Positions 26,836-36,053 are shown, counted from the first letter of the stretch. The stretch is 49,459 nt of DNA from an uncultured Clostridia bacterium (GCA_947625835.1 CANQPY010000006.1:1-49459); one strand, 5' to 3'. Program-made: numbers and translations. The notes: generated by a model not told the origin, from the sequence alone.

Positions 26836-27858
26836 ATGAGAAAACCTAACGGATTCGGTGGAATAGTAAAAAACGGAGGAGCAAGACGTAAGCCATATCA
26901 ACTAAGGAAGACTGTCGGATATACGGACACAGGCAAACAAATGTACGAAACGATTGGCTGGTATAGAACTCGTGAAGAGGCAGAGATAGCACTAGCAGAA
27001 TATAATAAAAATCCATATAATATAGAAAGTACAGTAACTTTCAAAGAATTATATGAGCAATGGAGCAAGAAACATTTTCCAGAAATAAGTGAAGGAACTG
27101 TTAATAATTATAAAAACTCAATGAAACATTGTCAAAGTCTTTATAATATCAAGGTTAATAAAATAAGGATAATGGAATTGCAAGAAACGATAGACAACTG
27201 TCCAAAATACTCAATAAGAAAGCATTTAAGGGTCTTCTTTAATATGATATATAAGTTTGCAGTAAAATCTCAAATTGTTGGACCTGAGTATAATACATTA
27301 AAACTAGAAATAGGAAAAGAACAAAGAGTACACGAAAAGAAACCATTTACAAATGAAGAAGTCAAAAAACTTTGGGACAATGTTGGAAAGATACCATATA
27401 TAGAAACAGTTTTAATGTTGTGCTACTCAGGAATGAGAATACAAGAATTGCTAAATATAGAAACAACTAATACATATATAGAAGAACGATATGTCATAGG
27501 AGGAGAAAAAACAACTGCTGGTAAAAATAGAGTCATACCAATACATAAAGATACAAAGAAATTTTTCGAGAAATACTATAACCCAGAAAATACATATCTG
27601 TTAACAATAGATGGTAAGAAAATCAGTTACCCAACATATATAAGGAAAATATGGAATCCAATTATGGAAGAACTAGAAATGAACCATACACCTCACGAAT
27701 GTAGACACTACGCAATAACCAGTTTAGATAAAGCAGAAGTACCAAGAAGAATAACAAAAAGAATAGTAGGACACATAGACTATAACGGAGGAGATATAAC
27801 TGATAGATACTCACATACATCAATACAAGAGTTAATAGAGAATATAGACAAGATATAA
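26836..27858 (+). CDS. int: Tyrosine recombinase (integrase)
   Basis: This 340-residue integrase has an arm-binding N-terminal domain (residues 1-60, RKPNGFGGIVKNGGARRKPY), a core-binding domain (65-165) and a catalytic domain with Arg in YSGMRIQELL, HECRHYAITSL as the second box, GHIDYNGGDIT, and the nucleophile Tyr in DRYSHTSIQELI. It integrates and excises the surrounding element. GGAGG precedes the ATG. Six or more CGG trinucleotides occur in it and all are out of frame, mostly AAC-GGA or TTC-GGT. Confidence 0.95.
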   Translation: MRKPNGFGGIVKNGGARRKPYQLRKTVGYTDTGKQMYETIGWYRTREEAEIALAEYNKNPYNIESTVTFKELYEQWSKKHFPEISEGTVNNYKNSMKHCQSLYNIKVNKIRIMELQETIDNCPKYSIRKHLRVFFNMIYKFAVKSQIVGPEYNTLKLEIGKEQRVHEKKPFTNEEVKKLWDNVGKIPYIETVLMLCYSGMRIQELLNIETTNTYIEERYVIGGEKTTAGKNRVIPIHKDTKKFFEKYYNPENTYLLTIDGKKISYPTYIRKIWNPIMEELEMNHTPHECRHYAITSLDKAEVPRRITKRIVGHIDYNGGDITDRYSHTSIQELIENIDKI

Positions 27859-28001
27859 TATAACTCATAAGTAAAACACGCTAGTTTTTCTAATATAAAA
27901 GTTAATATAACTAAGGGAAAACCAGCGTGTTCTCCATAGTGATAAATATAATACGCCAGTTTTTCGTTAATAAAAGAACTGAAAGAAAGTAGGTGGAAAA
28001 A

Positions 28002-28163
28002 ATGACTAATTTTGAAGCAACTGCATACGCAAGAATAGCATTGCAAAATCTAATAGAGAATAATGTAGAAATAACACCAGATAATCTGTTATATGAAATG
28101 CACTCACTGTTTGACTTATATAGTGAAGAAGAAATAAAAAAGGAAGTAATAAAGAGATTATAA
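28002..28163 (+). CDS. Small helical element protein (53 aa)
   Basis: ATG 28002 follows AGTAGGTGG. The acidic, helical product (ATAYARIALQNLIENNVEIT, then LLYEMHSLFDLYSEEEIKKE) resembles short phage proteins found near integrases, but no family name can be given. The 90 bases between the integrase and this gene contain the inverted blocks ACACGC and GCGTGT, which may form a terminator. Confidence 0.55.
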   Translation: MTNFEATAYARIALQNLIENNVEITPDNLLYEMHSLFDLYSEEEIKKEVIKRL

Positions 28164-28508
28164 GAAAAATAATAAAAAATAAGACTTTAAATAATCTAGA
28201 CTATAAAAGTATATACCTAAAATATAAAAACGGCTGAAACAAGCAATGAAAGGTTAAGAAATATAAATAAAATAAAAGATACTGGGGTAAATTCTTCGAG
28301 GTCTTGCTATTTCTCCTCATTCTTCGGAGAAATTTTGACTGACAAGCATTCAAAACGCAAGATTTGAGAGAGTATAGAATAATGAGAGTCGCAGATGGGC
28401 TTTCGCCCACTGCTCCAATAAATAAAAATAATAAAGATAAATAATCATAAAATCAGTTGTAAAATCATAAAAAATGAGATAAAATAATCAATAAGAAAAA
28501 GTGAGTAA

Positions 28509-28523
28509 AAAACTGATAAAAAC
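28509..28523. other. Candidate right attachment core
   Basis: This is an exact copy of the 15-bp AAAACTGATAAAAAC at 17499-17513, in the same orientation. Confidence 0.35.
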
Positions 28524-28579
28524 GGGGTAAAATTAGGCTGTACTATGCTCGTACTATGCAAATTAAGTCTATAAGTACC

Positions 28580-28609
28580 TTGACATAGGTTAACGATTTT
28601 TTATATAAT
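28580..28609 (+). promoter_or_regulatory. SigA promoter of the pilin-like gene and downstream genes
   Basis: TTGACA (28580-28585), an 18-base spacer and TATAAT (28604-28609). Confidence 0.75.
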
Positions 28610-28639
28610 ATAGAAAAGAAAAAGCAAAGGATGGTAAAT

Positions 28640-29134
28640 ATGAAATTGAAAAAAACAAATGGAGTAACTTTAATTGCATTAGTTATAACAATTATGATAT
28701 TGTCAATTATAGCAGGAATTGCTTTTTATAGTGGCAGGGAAATAATTCAAAAAGCAAACTTAGAAAGTTTAAGAACAAATATGCTACTAATTCAAGCAAA
28801 AGCTAGAGAATATGTAGAAACTGCTACTTTTAAAATGGGTATAAATCCTGATGATGATAAGAAAAACGAGGTAAGACAAGAAGTATACGAAAATGAAGCT
28901 TTATTAGAAAAAGCTAGTTCTGTTCCAGGACAACTTGGAATTTCCGATACTTCTACATGCTACTTGCTAACAAATGGAGCAAAAGAAAAGTGGGGATTGC
29001 AAGATATAGAACTAAAGGAAAATGAAAAATACATAATTCAATTTGACGAAACAAACGAAAAAGTAGAAGTGTACAATACAGAAGGATTTAATGGCAAATA
29101 TTCTTTAACAGATATAAATGAAATAGAATTATAG
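28640..29134 (+). CDS. Type IV pilin-like protein
   Basis: ATG 28640 follows AAAGGATGG; the ATG at 28631 lies inside that site. The 164-residue protein has a prepilin-type N-terminus, Gly at residue 8 then VTLIALVITIMILSIIAGI, which would be cut and methylated by a prepilin peptidase, and a long helix leading to a small soluble domain with one cysteine (STCYLLTNGAKEKWGLQD). A similar leader recurs in the gene at the end of the window. No secretion ATPase or peptidase genes are nearby, so it relies on machinery elsewhere. Confidence 0.8.
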   Translation: MKLKKTNGVTLIALVITIMILSIIAGIAFYSGREIIQKANLESLRTNMLLIQAKAREYVETATFKMGINPDDDKKNEVRQEVYENEALLEKASSVPGQLGISDTSTCYLLTNGAKEKWGLQDIELKENEKYIIQFDETNEKVEVYNTEGFNGKYSLTDINEIEL

Positions 29135-29149
29135 AAATAAGTGATAAAA

Positions 29150-29776
29150 ATGAAAGAAAAAGAAATAGAAAGATTAGAAAAACTAAAAGAAATAGAAGAA
29201 GATTTACACCAAAAAGGTTTTCAAAAAATATGTGGAATAGATGAAGCAGGAAGGGGCCCTTTGGCAGGACCTGTAGTAGTAGCAGGTGTTATAATGCCAA
29301 AAGAATCTAAAATAGAAGGTGTTAATGACTCTAAAAAAGTTTCCGAAAAAAAGAGAGAAAAATTATATGACTTAATTATAGAAGAAGCAATTGCATATTC
29401 TGTTGCAGTAATTGGACAAGATGTAATTGACCAAATAAATATATTAAATGCAACAAAACAAGGATTAACCGAAGTTGTAGAAGGACTAAAAGAAAAGCCA
29501 GATTTAATTTTAGTTGATGCATTAACACATATAAATACAAAAGGAATTCCATATGATTCAATTATAAAAGGAGATGCTAAATGCTATAGTATAGCAGCAG
29601 CATCAATAATTGCAAAAGTAACAAGGGACAGAATAATGAGACAATGGGATGAAGTGTATCCGCAATATGGCTTTATATCACATAAAGGGTATGGCACTGC
29701 AAAACATATACAAGCAATCAAGGAATATGGACTTTGCCCAATCCACAGAAGAAGCTTTACAAAAAATTTTATATAA
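29150..29776 (+). CDS. rnhB: Ribonuclease HII
   Basis: The 208-residue product from ATG 29150 contains GIDEAGRGPLAGPVVVAGVI near residue 24, NDSKKVSEKKRE near 62, LVDALTH near 120 and KGDAKCYSIAAASIIAKVTR near 140, the conserved acidic sites (DEAGRG, DAL) of RNase HII. It removes ribonucleotides and RNA primers from DNA. The start could be GTG 29141; neither has a strong ribosome site, so coupling to the pilin-like gene 15 bases upstream is likely. Confidence 0.95.
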   Translation: MKEKEIERLEKLKEIEEDLHQKGFQKICGIDEAGRGPLAGPVVVAGVIMPKESKIEGVNDSKKVSEKKREKLYDLIIEEAIAYSVAVIGQDVIDQINILNATKQGLTEVVEGLKEKPDLILVDALTHINTKGIPYDSIIKGDAKCYSIAAASIIAKVTRDRIMRQWDEVYPQYGFISHKGYGTAKHIQAIKEYGLCPIHRRSFTKNFI

Positions 29777-29793
29777 GTATAGGAGAAAAGGAC

Positions 29794-31098
29794 ATGAATG
29801 TTTTAGATATTATAGAAAAAAAGAGAGATAAAAAAACCCTAACTAAAGAAGAAATAGAATATTTTGTAAATGGATATACAAATAATCAAATAACAGATTA
29901 TCAAGCAGCAGCATTTGTAATGGCAGTTTTTATAAATGGAATGACAAAACAAGAAACAACAGATTTAACACTTGCTATGGCACACTCTGGAGAAATATTA
30001 GACTTATCCACATTAAATGCAACAATTGTGGACAAACATTCCACAGGAGGAGTAGGAGATAAAGTTTCCATTATTTTATTACCAATTGTTAGTTCTCTTG
30101 GTGTTCCAGTTGCTAAAATGTCAGGAAGAGGATTAGGATTTACTGGTGGAACTATTGATAAATTAGAATCTATTCCAGGATATAAAACAGACATAGGAAT
30201 GGATCAATTTATAGAAAATGTAAAGAAAATTGGAATAAGTTTAATTTCACAAACATTGAATATGGCACCAGCAGATAAAAAATTATATAGTTTAAGAGAT
30301 ACAATTTCGTGTGTAGAAAGTATACCTTTAATTGCATCTAGCATTATGAGTAAAAAAATTGCAAGTGGAGCACAAAAAATTGTGTTAGATGTTACAGTTG
30401 GAAAAGGTGCATTTATGAACAAAATTGAACAAGCTAGAGAACTTGCAACTACAATGATAGATATAGGTAAACTAGCCAATAGGCAAACAGTATGTATTTT
30501 AACAAATATGGATGAGCCTTTAGGATATAATGTAGGAAATTCTTTAGAAATAATAGAAGCAATTGACTTCTTAAAGGGAAATATGCCAGAAGATGTAGAA
30601 CAAGTTATACTAACACTTGGAAGCTACATGATAAAATTAGCAGGAAAAGGCGAAGACTTAGAAGAAAACAAAAAGAAAATGTTAGAAAACATAGCAAATG
30701 GTAAGGCATATGAAAAATTTAAGGAGTTAGTAAAAGCTCAAGGTGGAGAAATATCTTTTGTAGAAAATATAGAAAACATTCCAAGAGCAAAATATATTGA
30801 ACCAATATATAGCTTAAAATCAGGTTATATTCATCAAATAAATGCACTTGAAGTAGGAAAAATTGCATGTAGCTTAGGAGCAGGCAGAATAACCAAAGAA
30901 GATAGTATAGATCATCAAGCAGGAATTATATTGCAAAAGAAAGTAGCAGATTTTGTTGAAGAAGGAGAAGTATTAGCATATATTCATACTAACAAAATGG
31001 AAAAATTAGAAGATGCAAAAAAAGCATTGCTTGAAAACATTAAAATAGAAGAAGAAAAAATAGAAAAACCAAAAACTATTTTAGAAATGATAGAATAA
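29794..31098 (+). CDS. pdp: Pyrimidine-nucleoside phosphorylase
   Basis: ATG 29794 follows ATAGGAG. The 434-residue enzyme has the family signature region KHSTGGVGDKVS at residue 84, MSGRGLGFTGGTIDKLES near 109 and a C-terminal domain with IHTNKMEKLEDA. It splits uridine, deoxyuridine and thymidine with phosphate, recycling bases and ribose phosphates. Length and motifs are normal. It follows rnhB by 17 bases and is likely in the same transcript. Confidence 0.95.
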   Translation: MNVLDIIEKKRDKKTLTKEEIEYFVNGYTNNQITDYQAAAFVMAVFINGMTKQETTDLTLAMAHSGEILDLSTLNATIVDKHSTGGVGDKVSIILLPIVSSLGVPVAKMSGRGLGFTGGTIDKLESIPGYKTDIGMDQFIENVKKIGISLISQTLNMAPADKKLYSLRDTISCVESIPLIASSIMSKKIASGAQKIVLDVTVGKGAFMNKIEQARELATTMIDIGKLANRQTVCILTNMDEPLGYNVGNSLEIIEAIDFLKGNMPEDVEQVILTLGSYMIKLAGKGEDLEENKKKMLENIANGKAYEKFKELVKAQGGEISFVENIENIPRAKYIEPIYSLKSGYIHQINALEVGKIACSLGAGRITKEDSIDHQAGIILQKKVADFVEEGEVLAYIHTNKMEKLEDAKKALLENIKIEEEKIEKPKTILEMIE

Positions 31099-31161
31099 AT
31101 AATTGAAAATTAAAAACAATATGTTATAATAATCTATAGAAAAATGGAAAGGATGAATCAG

Positions 31162-31305
31162 ATGAAAAATAAATCACAAAATAATGAAAAACCAAAAAAA
31201 CAATATTACAAAGGAGAAATATTTGTAAAAATTATGGCAGGAATTTTAGCCGTTTTAATGGTAGCAGGAACTGGAATTACACTTGTATATGCATTAATTA
31301 GATAA
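31162..31305 (+). CDS. Small single-pass membrane protein (47 aa)
   Basis: ATG 31162 follows AAAGGATG. The product has a basic hydrophilic start (MKNKSQNNEKPKKQYYKGE) and one membrane helix (VKIMAGILAVLMVAGTGITL). It ends 14 bases before cdaA and is probably co-translated with it. Its function is unknown; it may be a small partner of the cyclase, but that is only context. Confidence 0.6.
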   Translation: MKNKSQNNEKPKKQYYKGEIFVKIMAGILAVLMVAGTGITLVYALIR

Positions 31306-31319
31306 AAAAGGAGATACAA

Positions 31320-32264
31320 ATGCAAATAAATTTAGGAATGAATTGGGAAAATTTTTATAAAGATAATATAATGTCTTACATTAGAAATCTTAAAGAAAAT
31401 CCATTTGAATTAATAACACTTATAATAGATATAGCTATTGTAATATTTTTAGTATATTGCTTTTTTAGAGTAGTAAAAGAATCTAGAGCATGGCAATTAA
31501 TAAAAGGAATTGCACTTTTAGTTATTGCAACTTGGATTAGTGGATTATTTAATTTAAAAATCTTAAATTGGATTCTAACAGGAATTATGAATTTAGGAGT
31601 AATTGCAATAATTGTTATTTTTCAGCCAGAATTAAGAAGAGGATTAGAACAATTAGGAACAAATAAAATAACCAAATTTTTTGGAATTGACAAAGACGTA
31701 TCGACAAAAACAAAAGAAGATATTTATAAAGTTGTAATTGCTGCAACAGAACTTGCTAAAACAAAAACAGGAGCATTAATTGTGTTTGAAAGAGACATAA
31801 AAATACAAGATATTATAGCAACAGGGATACCAATGAATGCAGATGTATCACCACAATTATTAGTAAATATATTTGAACCCAAAACACCTTTGCATGATGG
31901 AGCAGTTGTAATTGCAGGAAATAAAATAGTATCTGCTGCATGTGTATTACCTTTAGCAGATGATAAAGATATAGCAAAAGAATTAGGAACAAGACATAGG
32001 GCAGCTATTGGAATATCAAAAGAATCTGATAGCATTGCAATTATTGTATCAGAAGAAACAGGAAAAATATCAGTAGCAAAAGATGGAACTTTAATTGCTG
32101 ATGTAAGAGAAGATGTTTTAAAGAAAATACTAATTAGCAATATTGTAACTAAAAGATTTACCATTGAAAAAAAGGAAAGAAAAGAAAGAATAAAAAAAAT
32201 AAGAGAGAAAATGAAAAAACAAAAAGAGCTAAAAAAAGAAGAACAAAGTGAGGAACAAAATTAG
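31320..32264 (+). CDS. cdaA: Diadenylate cyclase CdaA
   Basis: ATG 31320 follows AAAGGAG. The 314-residue protein has three N-terminal helices (residues 28-105) and a DisA_N cyclase domain with Asp193 in the DGA motif (PLHDGAVVIAG) and the RHR motif at residues 225-227 (GTRHRAAIGIS). It joins two ATP into cyclic di-AMP, which controls potassium and osmotic balance. The last 50 residues are an unusually Lys/Glu-rich tail. Its usual partners cdaR and glmM are not next to it here; the next gene is truA after a terminator. Confidence 0.95.
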   Translation: MQINLGMNWENFYKDNIMSYIRNLKENPFELITLIIDIAIVIFLVYCFFRVVKESRAWQLIKGIALLVIATWISGLFNLKILNWILTGIMNLGVIAIIVIFQPELRRGLEQLGTNKITKFFGIDKDVSTKTKEDIYKVVIAATELAKTKTGALIVFERDIKIQDIIATGIPMNADVSPQLLVNIFEPKTPLHDGAVVIAGNKIVSAACVLPLADDKDIAKELGTRHRAAIGISKESDSIAIIVSEETGKISVAKDGTLIADVREDVLKKILISNIVTKRFTIEKKERKERIKKIREKMKKQKELKKEEQSEEQN

Positions 32265-32286
32265 TCGCTTGCAAAAGCGACTTTTC
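32263..32286 (+). terminator. Terminator after cdaA
   Basis: AGTCGCTT (32263-32270) pairs with AAGCGACT (32275-32282), followed by TTT. It overlaps the cdaA stop codon. Confidence 0.8.
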
Positions 32287-32307
32287 TAATAAGTGAAGGT
32301 GAAAAAT

Positions 32308-33049
32308 ATGAGAAATATCAAATTAACAATAGAATATGATGGAAAAGAGTTCAATGGTTGGCAGAAACAACCCAATAAATTAAACATACAAGGAACAATA
32401 GAAAAAGCAATTGAACAAATAACAGGAGAAACTATAGAATTAATGGCTTCTGGAAGAACCGATAGAGGAGTTCACGCATTTCGGACAAGTAGCAAATTTT
32501 AAGACAAATTCTAATATTCCAATAGAAAAATTTGCTTTAGCAATAAATAGCAACCTAAAAAAATCAATTTTAATAAAATCTGCAGAAGAGGTAGACGAAA
32601 ATTTTCATAGCAGACTTTCTTGCAAGAAAAAAACGTATCGTTATATTATTAATAATTCAAGACTGGGAACAGCTATTTATAGAAACTTAGAGACTCACAT
32701 TCCTATGAAATTAGATATAAGCAAAATGAAGCAAGCAATTAAATATTTTGAAGGAGAACACGACTTTAAAGCATTTAAAGCAAGTGGTACAAGTTCTAAA
32801 AATAGTGTTAGAACTATTTATAAAGCAGAAATAATAGAAAAAGAAGAAAATAAAATATGGATAGAATTAACAGGAAGCGGATTTTTATATAACATGGTAA
32901 GAATTATAGCAGGGACATTAGTAGAAGTAGGTCTAGGAAATATAGAACCAAATGAAATTCCAAAAATTATAGAAGATAAAAAAAGAGAAAATGCAGGGAA
33001 AACACTTCCACCTCAAGGCTTATATTTAGTAAAAGTAGAATATGAATAA
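32308..33049 (+). CDS. truA: tRNA pseudouridine synthase A, decoded through one CGGA +1 site
   Basis: ATG 32308 follows AAGGTG. The start is MRNIKLTIEYDG; the catalytic Asp52 lies in ASGRTDRGVHA. The frame then meets CGG at 32482; skipping C gives GVHAFGQVANFKTN, the invariant family motif, and the rest runs to 246 residues, the usual TruA length. Later motifs CKKKTYRYIINN, FKASGTSS and GSGFLYNMVRIIAGTLVEVG confirm it. It makes pseudouridine at tRNA positions 38-40. The break is directly after the active site, so no active enzyme would form without recoding. CGG at 32878 is out of frame. Confidence 0.95.
32482..32485 (+). other. CGGN +1 recoding site (truA, Gly59)
   Basis: The context is gca-ttt-CGGA-caa. 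Skipping C restores HAFGQVANF, one of the most conserved stretches of TruA. Confidence 0.9.
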
Positions 33050-33111
33050 AATTAACAAAAAATAAATAAGTAGCATAAAATATAGCAAAACTTGAAAAGG
33101 AGAGAAGGATT

Positions 33112-33588
33112 ATGATTACAAATCAAATGCTACTTATATTTTTTGCCCTACCAATCGCAGTTGTTATTATTTCTATTGCTTTGCAAAGAATATTTAAATG
33201 CCCGATACTTGTTTCTGCGATAATATTTTCTATATTCTTAATTGTTACATTTGTAATAGACAATTTAACTTTTCTAATTGCTGCAATTGCATATGCAATT
33301 TTAAGTTATCTAACTGCTTTTTTAACTTGTGTTATTTGTAGATTTTTAAATTCATATAGTTCATGTAGTTCGGGTAATTGTTGCAATAGCACAGCACAAG
33401 CTAATACTATTTCAAATGGTTTACAACAATTAAATAATGACCAAAATACAATTTCTGATAATAGTTGTGGATGTAATAATAACCAAGTTTCAGGAATAAA
33501 CGGAATAAGTGCAAGAATTAATGTAATTCCAAACAATAATGGAACATCAGGGAACATCACAGGATGCTATAGAAGAAGAGATTTTTAA
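33112..33588 (+). CDS. Small multi-helix membrane protein, DUF2651-like
   Basis: ATG 33112 follows AAAGGAGAGAAGG. The 158-residue protein has three hydrophobic helices in its first 80 residues (LLIFFALPIAVVIISIALQR, then SAIIFSIFLIVTFVI and LIAAIAYAILSYLTAFLTC), resembling DUF2651 (YbeF-type) proteins. A Cys/Ser/Asn-rich tail follows (SCSSGNCCN, NSCGCNNN). The cysteine-rich tail is unusual and might bind metal. CGG at 33371 and 33501 are out of frame. Confidence 0.65.
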   Translation: MITNQMLLIFFALPIAVVIISIALQRIFKCPILVSAIIFSIFLIVTFVIDNLTFLIAAIAYAILSYLTAFLTCVICRFLNSYSSCSSGNCCNSTAQANTISNGLQQLNNDQNTISDNSCGCNNNQVSGINGISARINVIPNNNGTSGNITGCYRRRDF

Positions 33589-33627
33589 GTAGATAACTAA
33601 TAATATTTTGCAAATTTCCAAAAACAT

Positions 33628-33656
33628 TTGCATTTTGGAAAAAATTGTGTTACAAT
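33628..33656 (+). promoter_or_regulatory. SigA promoter of secG
   Basis: TTGCAT (33628-33633), a 17-base spacer and TACAAT (33651-33656). An inverted repeat (TTTTGGAAA / TTTCCAAAA) overlaps the -35. Confidence 0.65.
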
Positions 33657-33698
33657 ATTCAAGTAAATGAAAAGCATAAACTGCAGGGAGGAAAATAA

Positions 33699-33950
33699 AT
33701 GGAAATAGCAAAAGGAATACTAATAGTAATCTACTTTATTGTAGCTATAGCATTAATAATATTAACACTAATACAATCAAAAGAAGATGAAGGATTATCA
33801 TCTACAATAACAGGTTCATCAACAAACAACTTCTATGAAAAAAATAAAGGAAGAACCAAAGAAGGAAAACAAAAAAAGTGGACAATAATATTAGCAGTTA
33901 TATTTGCAATACTAACAATAGCATTAGGTATTTTATACATGGCAAAATAA
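33699..33950 (+). CDS. secG: Preprotein translocase subunit SecG
   Basis: ATG 33699 follows GGGAGG. The 83-residue protein has two membrane helices with the SecG loop between them (LTLIQSKEDEGLSSTITGSS, then NNFYEKNKGRTKEGKQKK). SecG assists SecYEG-driven export. Neighbour rnr downstream is the common secG-rnr order of Bacillota, though a terminator lies between them. Confidence 0.93.
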   Translation: MEIAKGILIVIYFIVAIALIILTLIQSKEDEGLSSTITGSSTNNFYEKNKGRTKEGKQKKWTIILAVIFAILTIALGILYMAK

Positions 33951-33957
33951 AAGTAAT

Positions 33958-33996
33958 AAAAGGGGCAGTTTTAATAATAAATCTGCGCCTTTTTTG
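33958..33996 (+). terminator. Terminator after secG
   Basis: AAAAGGGGCAG pairs, with one mismatch, with CTGCGCCTTTT, followed by T's. Confidence 0.75.
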
Positions 33997-34031
33997 TATC
34001 AACAAATAAAGAAAGGACGATTAATAAATAA

Positions 34032-35981
34032 ATGAAAGAACAAAATAAAATATACTATGATGGCATATATAGAAAAAATCAAAAAGGATTTGGCTTTGTT
34101 AAATTAGAAGGAAGCGAAGATGAAATTTATATATCAAAAGAAAACTCTTTAAATGCTTTAAATGGAGATAGAGTTTTAATTGAAATTTTAGAAGAATCAA
34201 ACAAAGTCAAAAATGCAGAGGCAAAAGTAGTTAAAATTTTAAAACACGAAAAAGATACAATAGTTGGAACTTTTCAAAATAGTAAAAACTTTGGATTTGT
34301 TGTGCCAGATGACAAAAATTTTGGAACAGATATTTTTATTTCTAAAAAAAATATGGGAAAAGCAAGAAATAATCATAAAGTATTAGCCAAAATAATAAAA
34401 TATCCTGAAAAAGGAAAAAATGCAGAAGGAAAAATAATAGAAGTACTAGGCAATATAAATGAAGCAGGTGTGGACATGCTATCATTAATTAAAGAATATA
34501 ATTTACCATCTGTATTTCCAAAGCCAGTTGTAGAAGAAGCAAAAACACAAAATAAAGAATTAGAAGAAGATGAAATTAAATCAAGAGTAAACTTTAGAGA
34601 AAAAGAAATTTTTACAATAGATGGAGAAGATGCAAAAGATTTAGATGATGCAGTAAGAGTAGAAAAACTAGCAAATGGCAACTATAAGTTGGAAGTTCAT
34701 ATAGCAGATGTAAGCTACTATGTAAGAGAAAACAGTTTATTAGACCAAGAAGCTTTAATTAGAGGGACAAGCATTTATATGTTAGGAAGAGTTATACCTA
34801 TGCTTCCAAGAGAATTATCTAATGGAATTTGTAGTTTAAACGAAGGAGAAGACCGCTTTACATTATCTTGTATAATGGAAATTGATGCGAAAGGAATAGT
34901 TAAATCTTCTGAAATTGTAAAAGGAATTATTAAAGTAACGAAAAGAATGAATTATAATGATGTTCAAGCAATTTTAGACAATTCTAATGAACAAATAACA
35001 AAAAAATATGAAAAGTTTATTGAACAATTTAAATTAATGGAAGAATTAGCACATATCTTAAAAAATAAAAGAATGGAACAAGGATACTTGAATTTAGACA
35101 TTCCGGAAAGTAAAATTGATTTAGACATAGATGGAAGAGTTACAAATATTTCAAAATACGAAACCAAATTTAGTCATGAAATTATTGAACAATTTATGCT
35201 AAGTGCAAATGAAACAATAGCAGAAAGATTTTTTTGGCTAGAAGCACCATTTATTTATCGTGTGCATGAAGATCCTGACCAAGAAAAAGTCCAAGAATTA
35301 AATAAATTTCTATTTAATTTTGGTTTGAAAATTAAAACAAACCAAGACAATATCTATCCAAAAGAATTTGCTAAAGTTTTAGAAGAGGTAAAAGGAAAAG
35401 AAGAAGAAAAAGTAGTATCTAATTTAGTATTAAGAACTTTAAAAGTTGCAAGATATGAAGCGGAAAATAAAGGACATTTTGGAATTGCAAGTAAATATTA
35501 TTGCCACTTCACATCACCAATTAGAAGATATCCAGATTTGTTTATTCATAGAATTATATCAAAATATTTAGAAGAAAATTACGTTGTAAACGAAAAATGG
35601 ATAGAAGAATATAAAACAAAAGCAGATGATAGAGCAAAGCAATCTTCTGAACGAGAAAAAATTGCAACAAAAGTAGAAAGAGAATCAGAACGTATCAAAA
35701 AAGCAGAATATATGGAAAGTAAAATTGGAGAAGAATATGAAGGAATAATATCTTCTGTAACTTCATTTGGAATTTTTGTAGAACTAAAAAATACAGTAGA
35801 AGGCTTAATTAGGTTTGAAGATTTAGGAAATGAATATTTTATTTATGATGAAGATAGAAAAAGACTAATTGGAGAAAGAACTAATAAAACTTATAAAATA
35901 GGTGATAAAGTAAAAATAAGAGTTAAGAATGCGAGTAAATTATTAAGGCAGATTGACTTTGAATTGGTAGAAGATAATTAA
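34032..35981 (+). CDS. rnr: Ribonuclease R
   Basis: This 649-residue enzyme has cold-shock-like RNA-binding domains (residues 8-65 and 75-135), an RNB exonuclease domain with FTIDGEDAKDLDDAV near residue 195 (catalytic Asp cluster) and HFTSPIRRYPDLFIHRII near 495, and an S1 domain (570-645, GEEYEGIISSVTSFGIFVEL). It degrades structured RNA 3' to 5' and acts with tmRNA in quality control. The usual neighbour smpB is not next; a strong hairpin follows. Its last five codons (GTA-GAA-GAT-AAT-TAA) are part of a sequence repeated at 15819. CGGs at 35104 and 35461 are out of frame. Confidence 0.95.
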   Translation: MKEQNKIYYDGIYRKNQKGFGFVKLEGSEDEIYISKENSLNALNGDRVLIEILEESNKVKNAEAKVVKILKHEKDTIVGTFQNSKNFGFVVPDDKNFGTDIFISKKNMGKARNNHKVLAKIIKYPEKGKNAEGKIIEVLGNINEAGVDMLSLIKEYNLPSVFPKPVVEEAKTQNKELEEDEIKSRVNFREKEIFTIDGEDAKDLDDAVRVEKLANGNYKLEVHIADVSYYVRENSLLDQEALIRGTSIYMLGRVIPMLPRELSNGICSLNEGEDRFTLSCIMEIDAKGIVKSSEIVKGIIKVTKRMNYNDVQAILDNSNEQITKKYEKFIEQFKLMEELAHILKNKRMEQGYLNLDIPESKIDLDIDGRVTNISKYETKFSHEIIEQFMLSANETIAERFFWLEAPFIYRVHEDPDQEKVQELNKFLFNFGLKIKTNQDNIYPKEFAKVLEEVKGKEEEKVVSNLVLRTLKVARYEAENKGHFGIASKYYCHFTSPIRRYPDLFIHRIISKYLEENYVVNEKWIEEYKTKADDRAKQSSEREKIATKVERESERIKKAEYMESKIGEEYEGIISSVTSFGIFVELKNTVEGLIRFEDLGNEYFIYDEDRKRLIGERTNKTYKIGDKVKIRVKNASKLLRQIDFELVEDN

Positions 35982-36044
35982 ACGGAATTTAGATTTTCTT
36001 AGCAATTTATTATTTGCAAAGGAAAATCTTAATTCCGTTTTTTT
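35980..36044. terminator. Terminator after rnr, shared with the inner hairpin at 15836
   Basis: AAACGGAATT (35980-35989) pairs with AATTCCGTTT (36031-36040), with inner pairing AGATTTTC / GAAAATCT, then T's. It may serve both rnr and the convergent germination operon. Confidence 0.8.
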
Positions 36045-36053
36045 AATAAAAAT

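Larger units (their letters stand above)
28164..28639. other. Gene-free right end of the element
   Basis: It holds hairpins (TTTCTCC near 28309 with GGAGAAA; GATGGGCTTTCGCCCACT near 28395, matching the GGGCGAAAGCCC palindrome of the left end), the candidate att copy and the pilin-like gene's promoter. No gene is supported. Confidence 0.55.
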
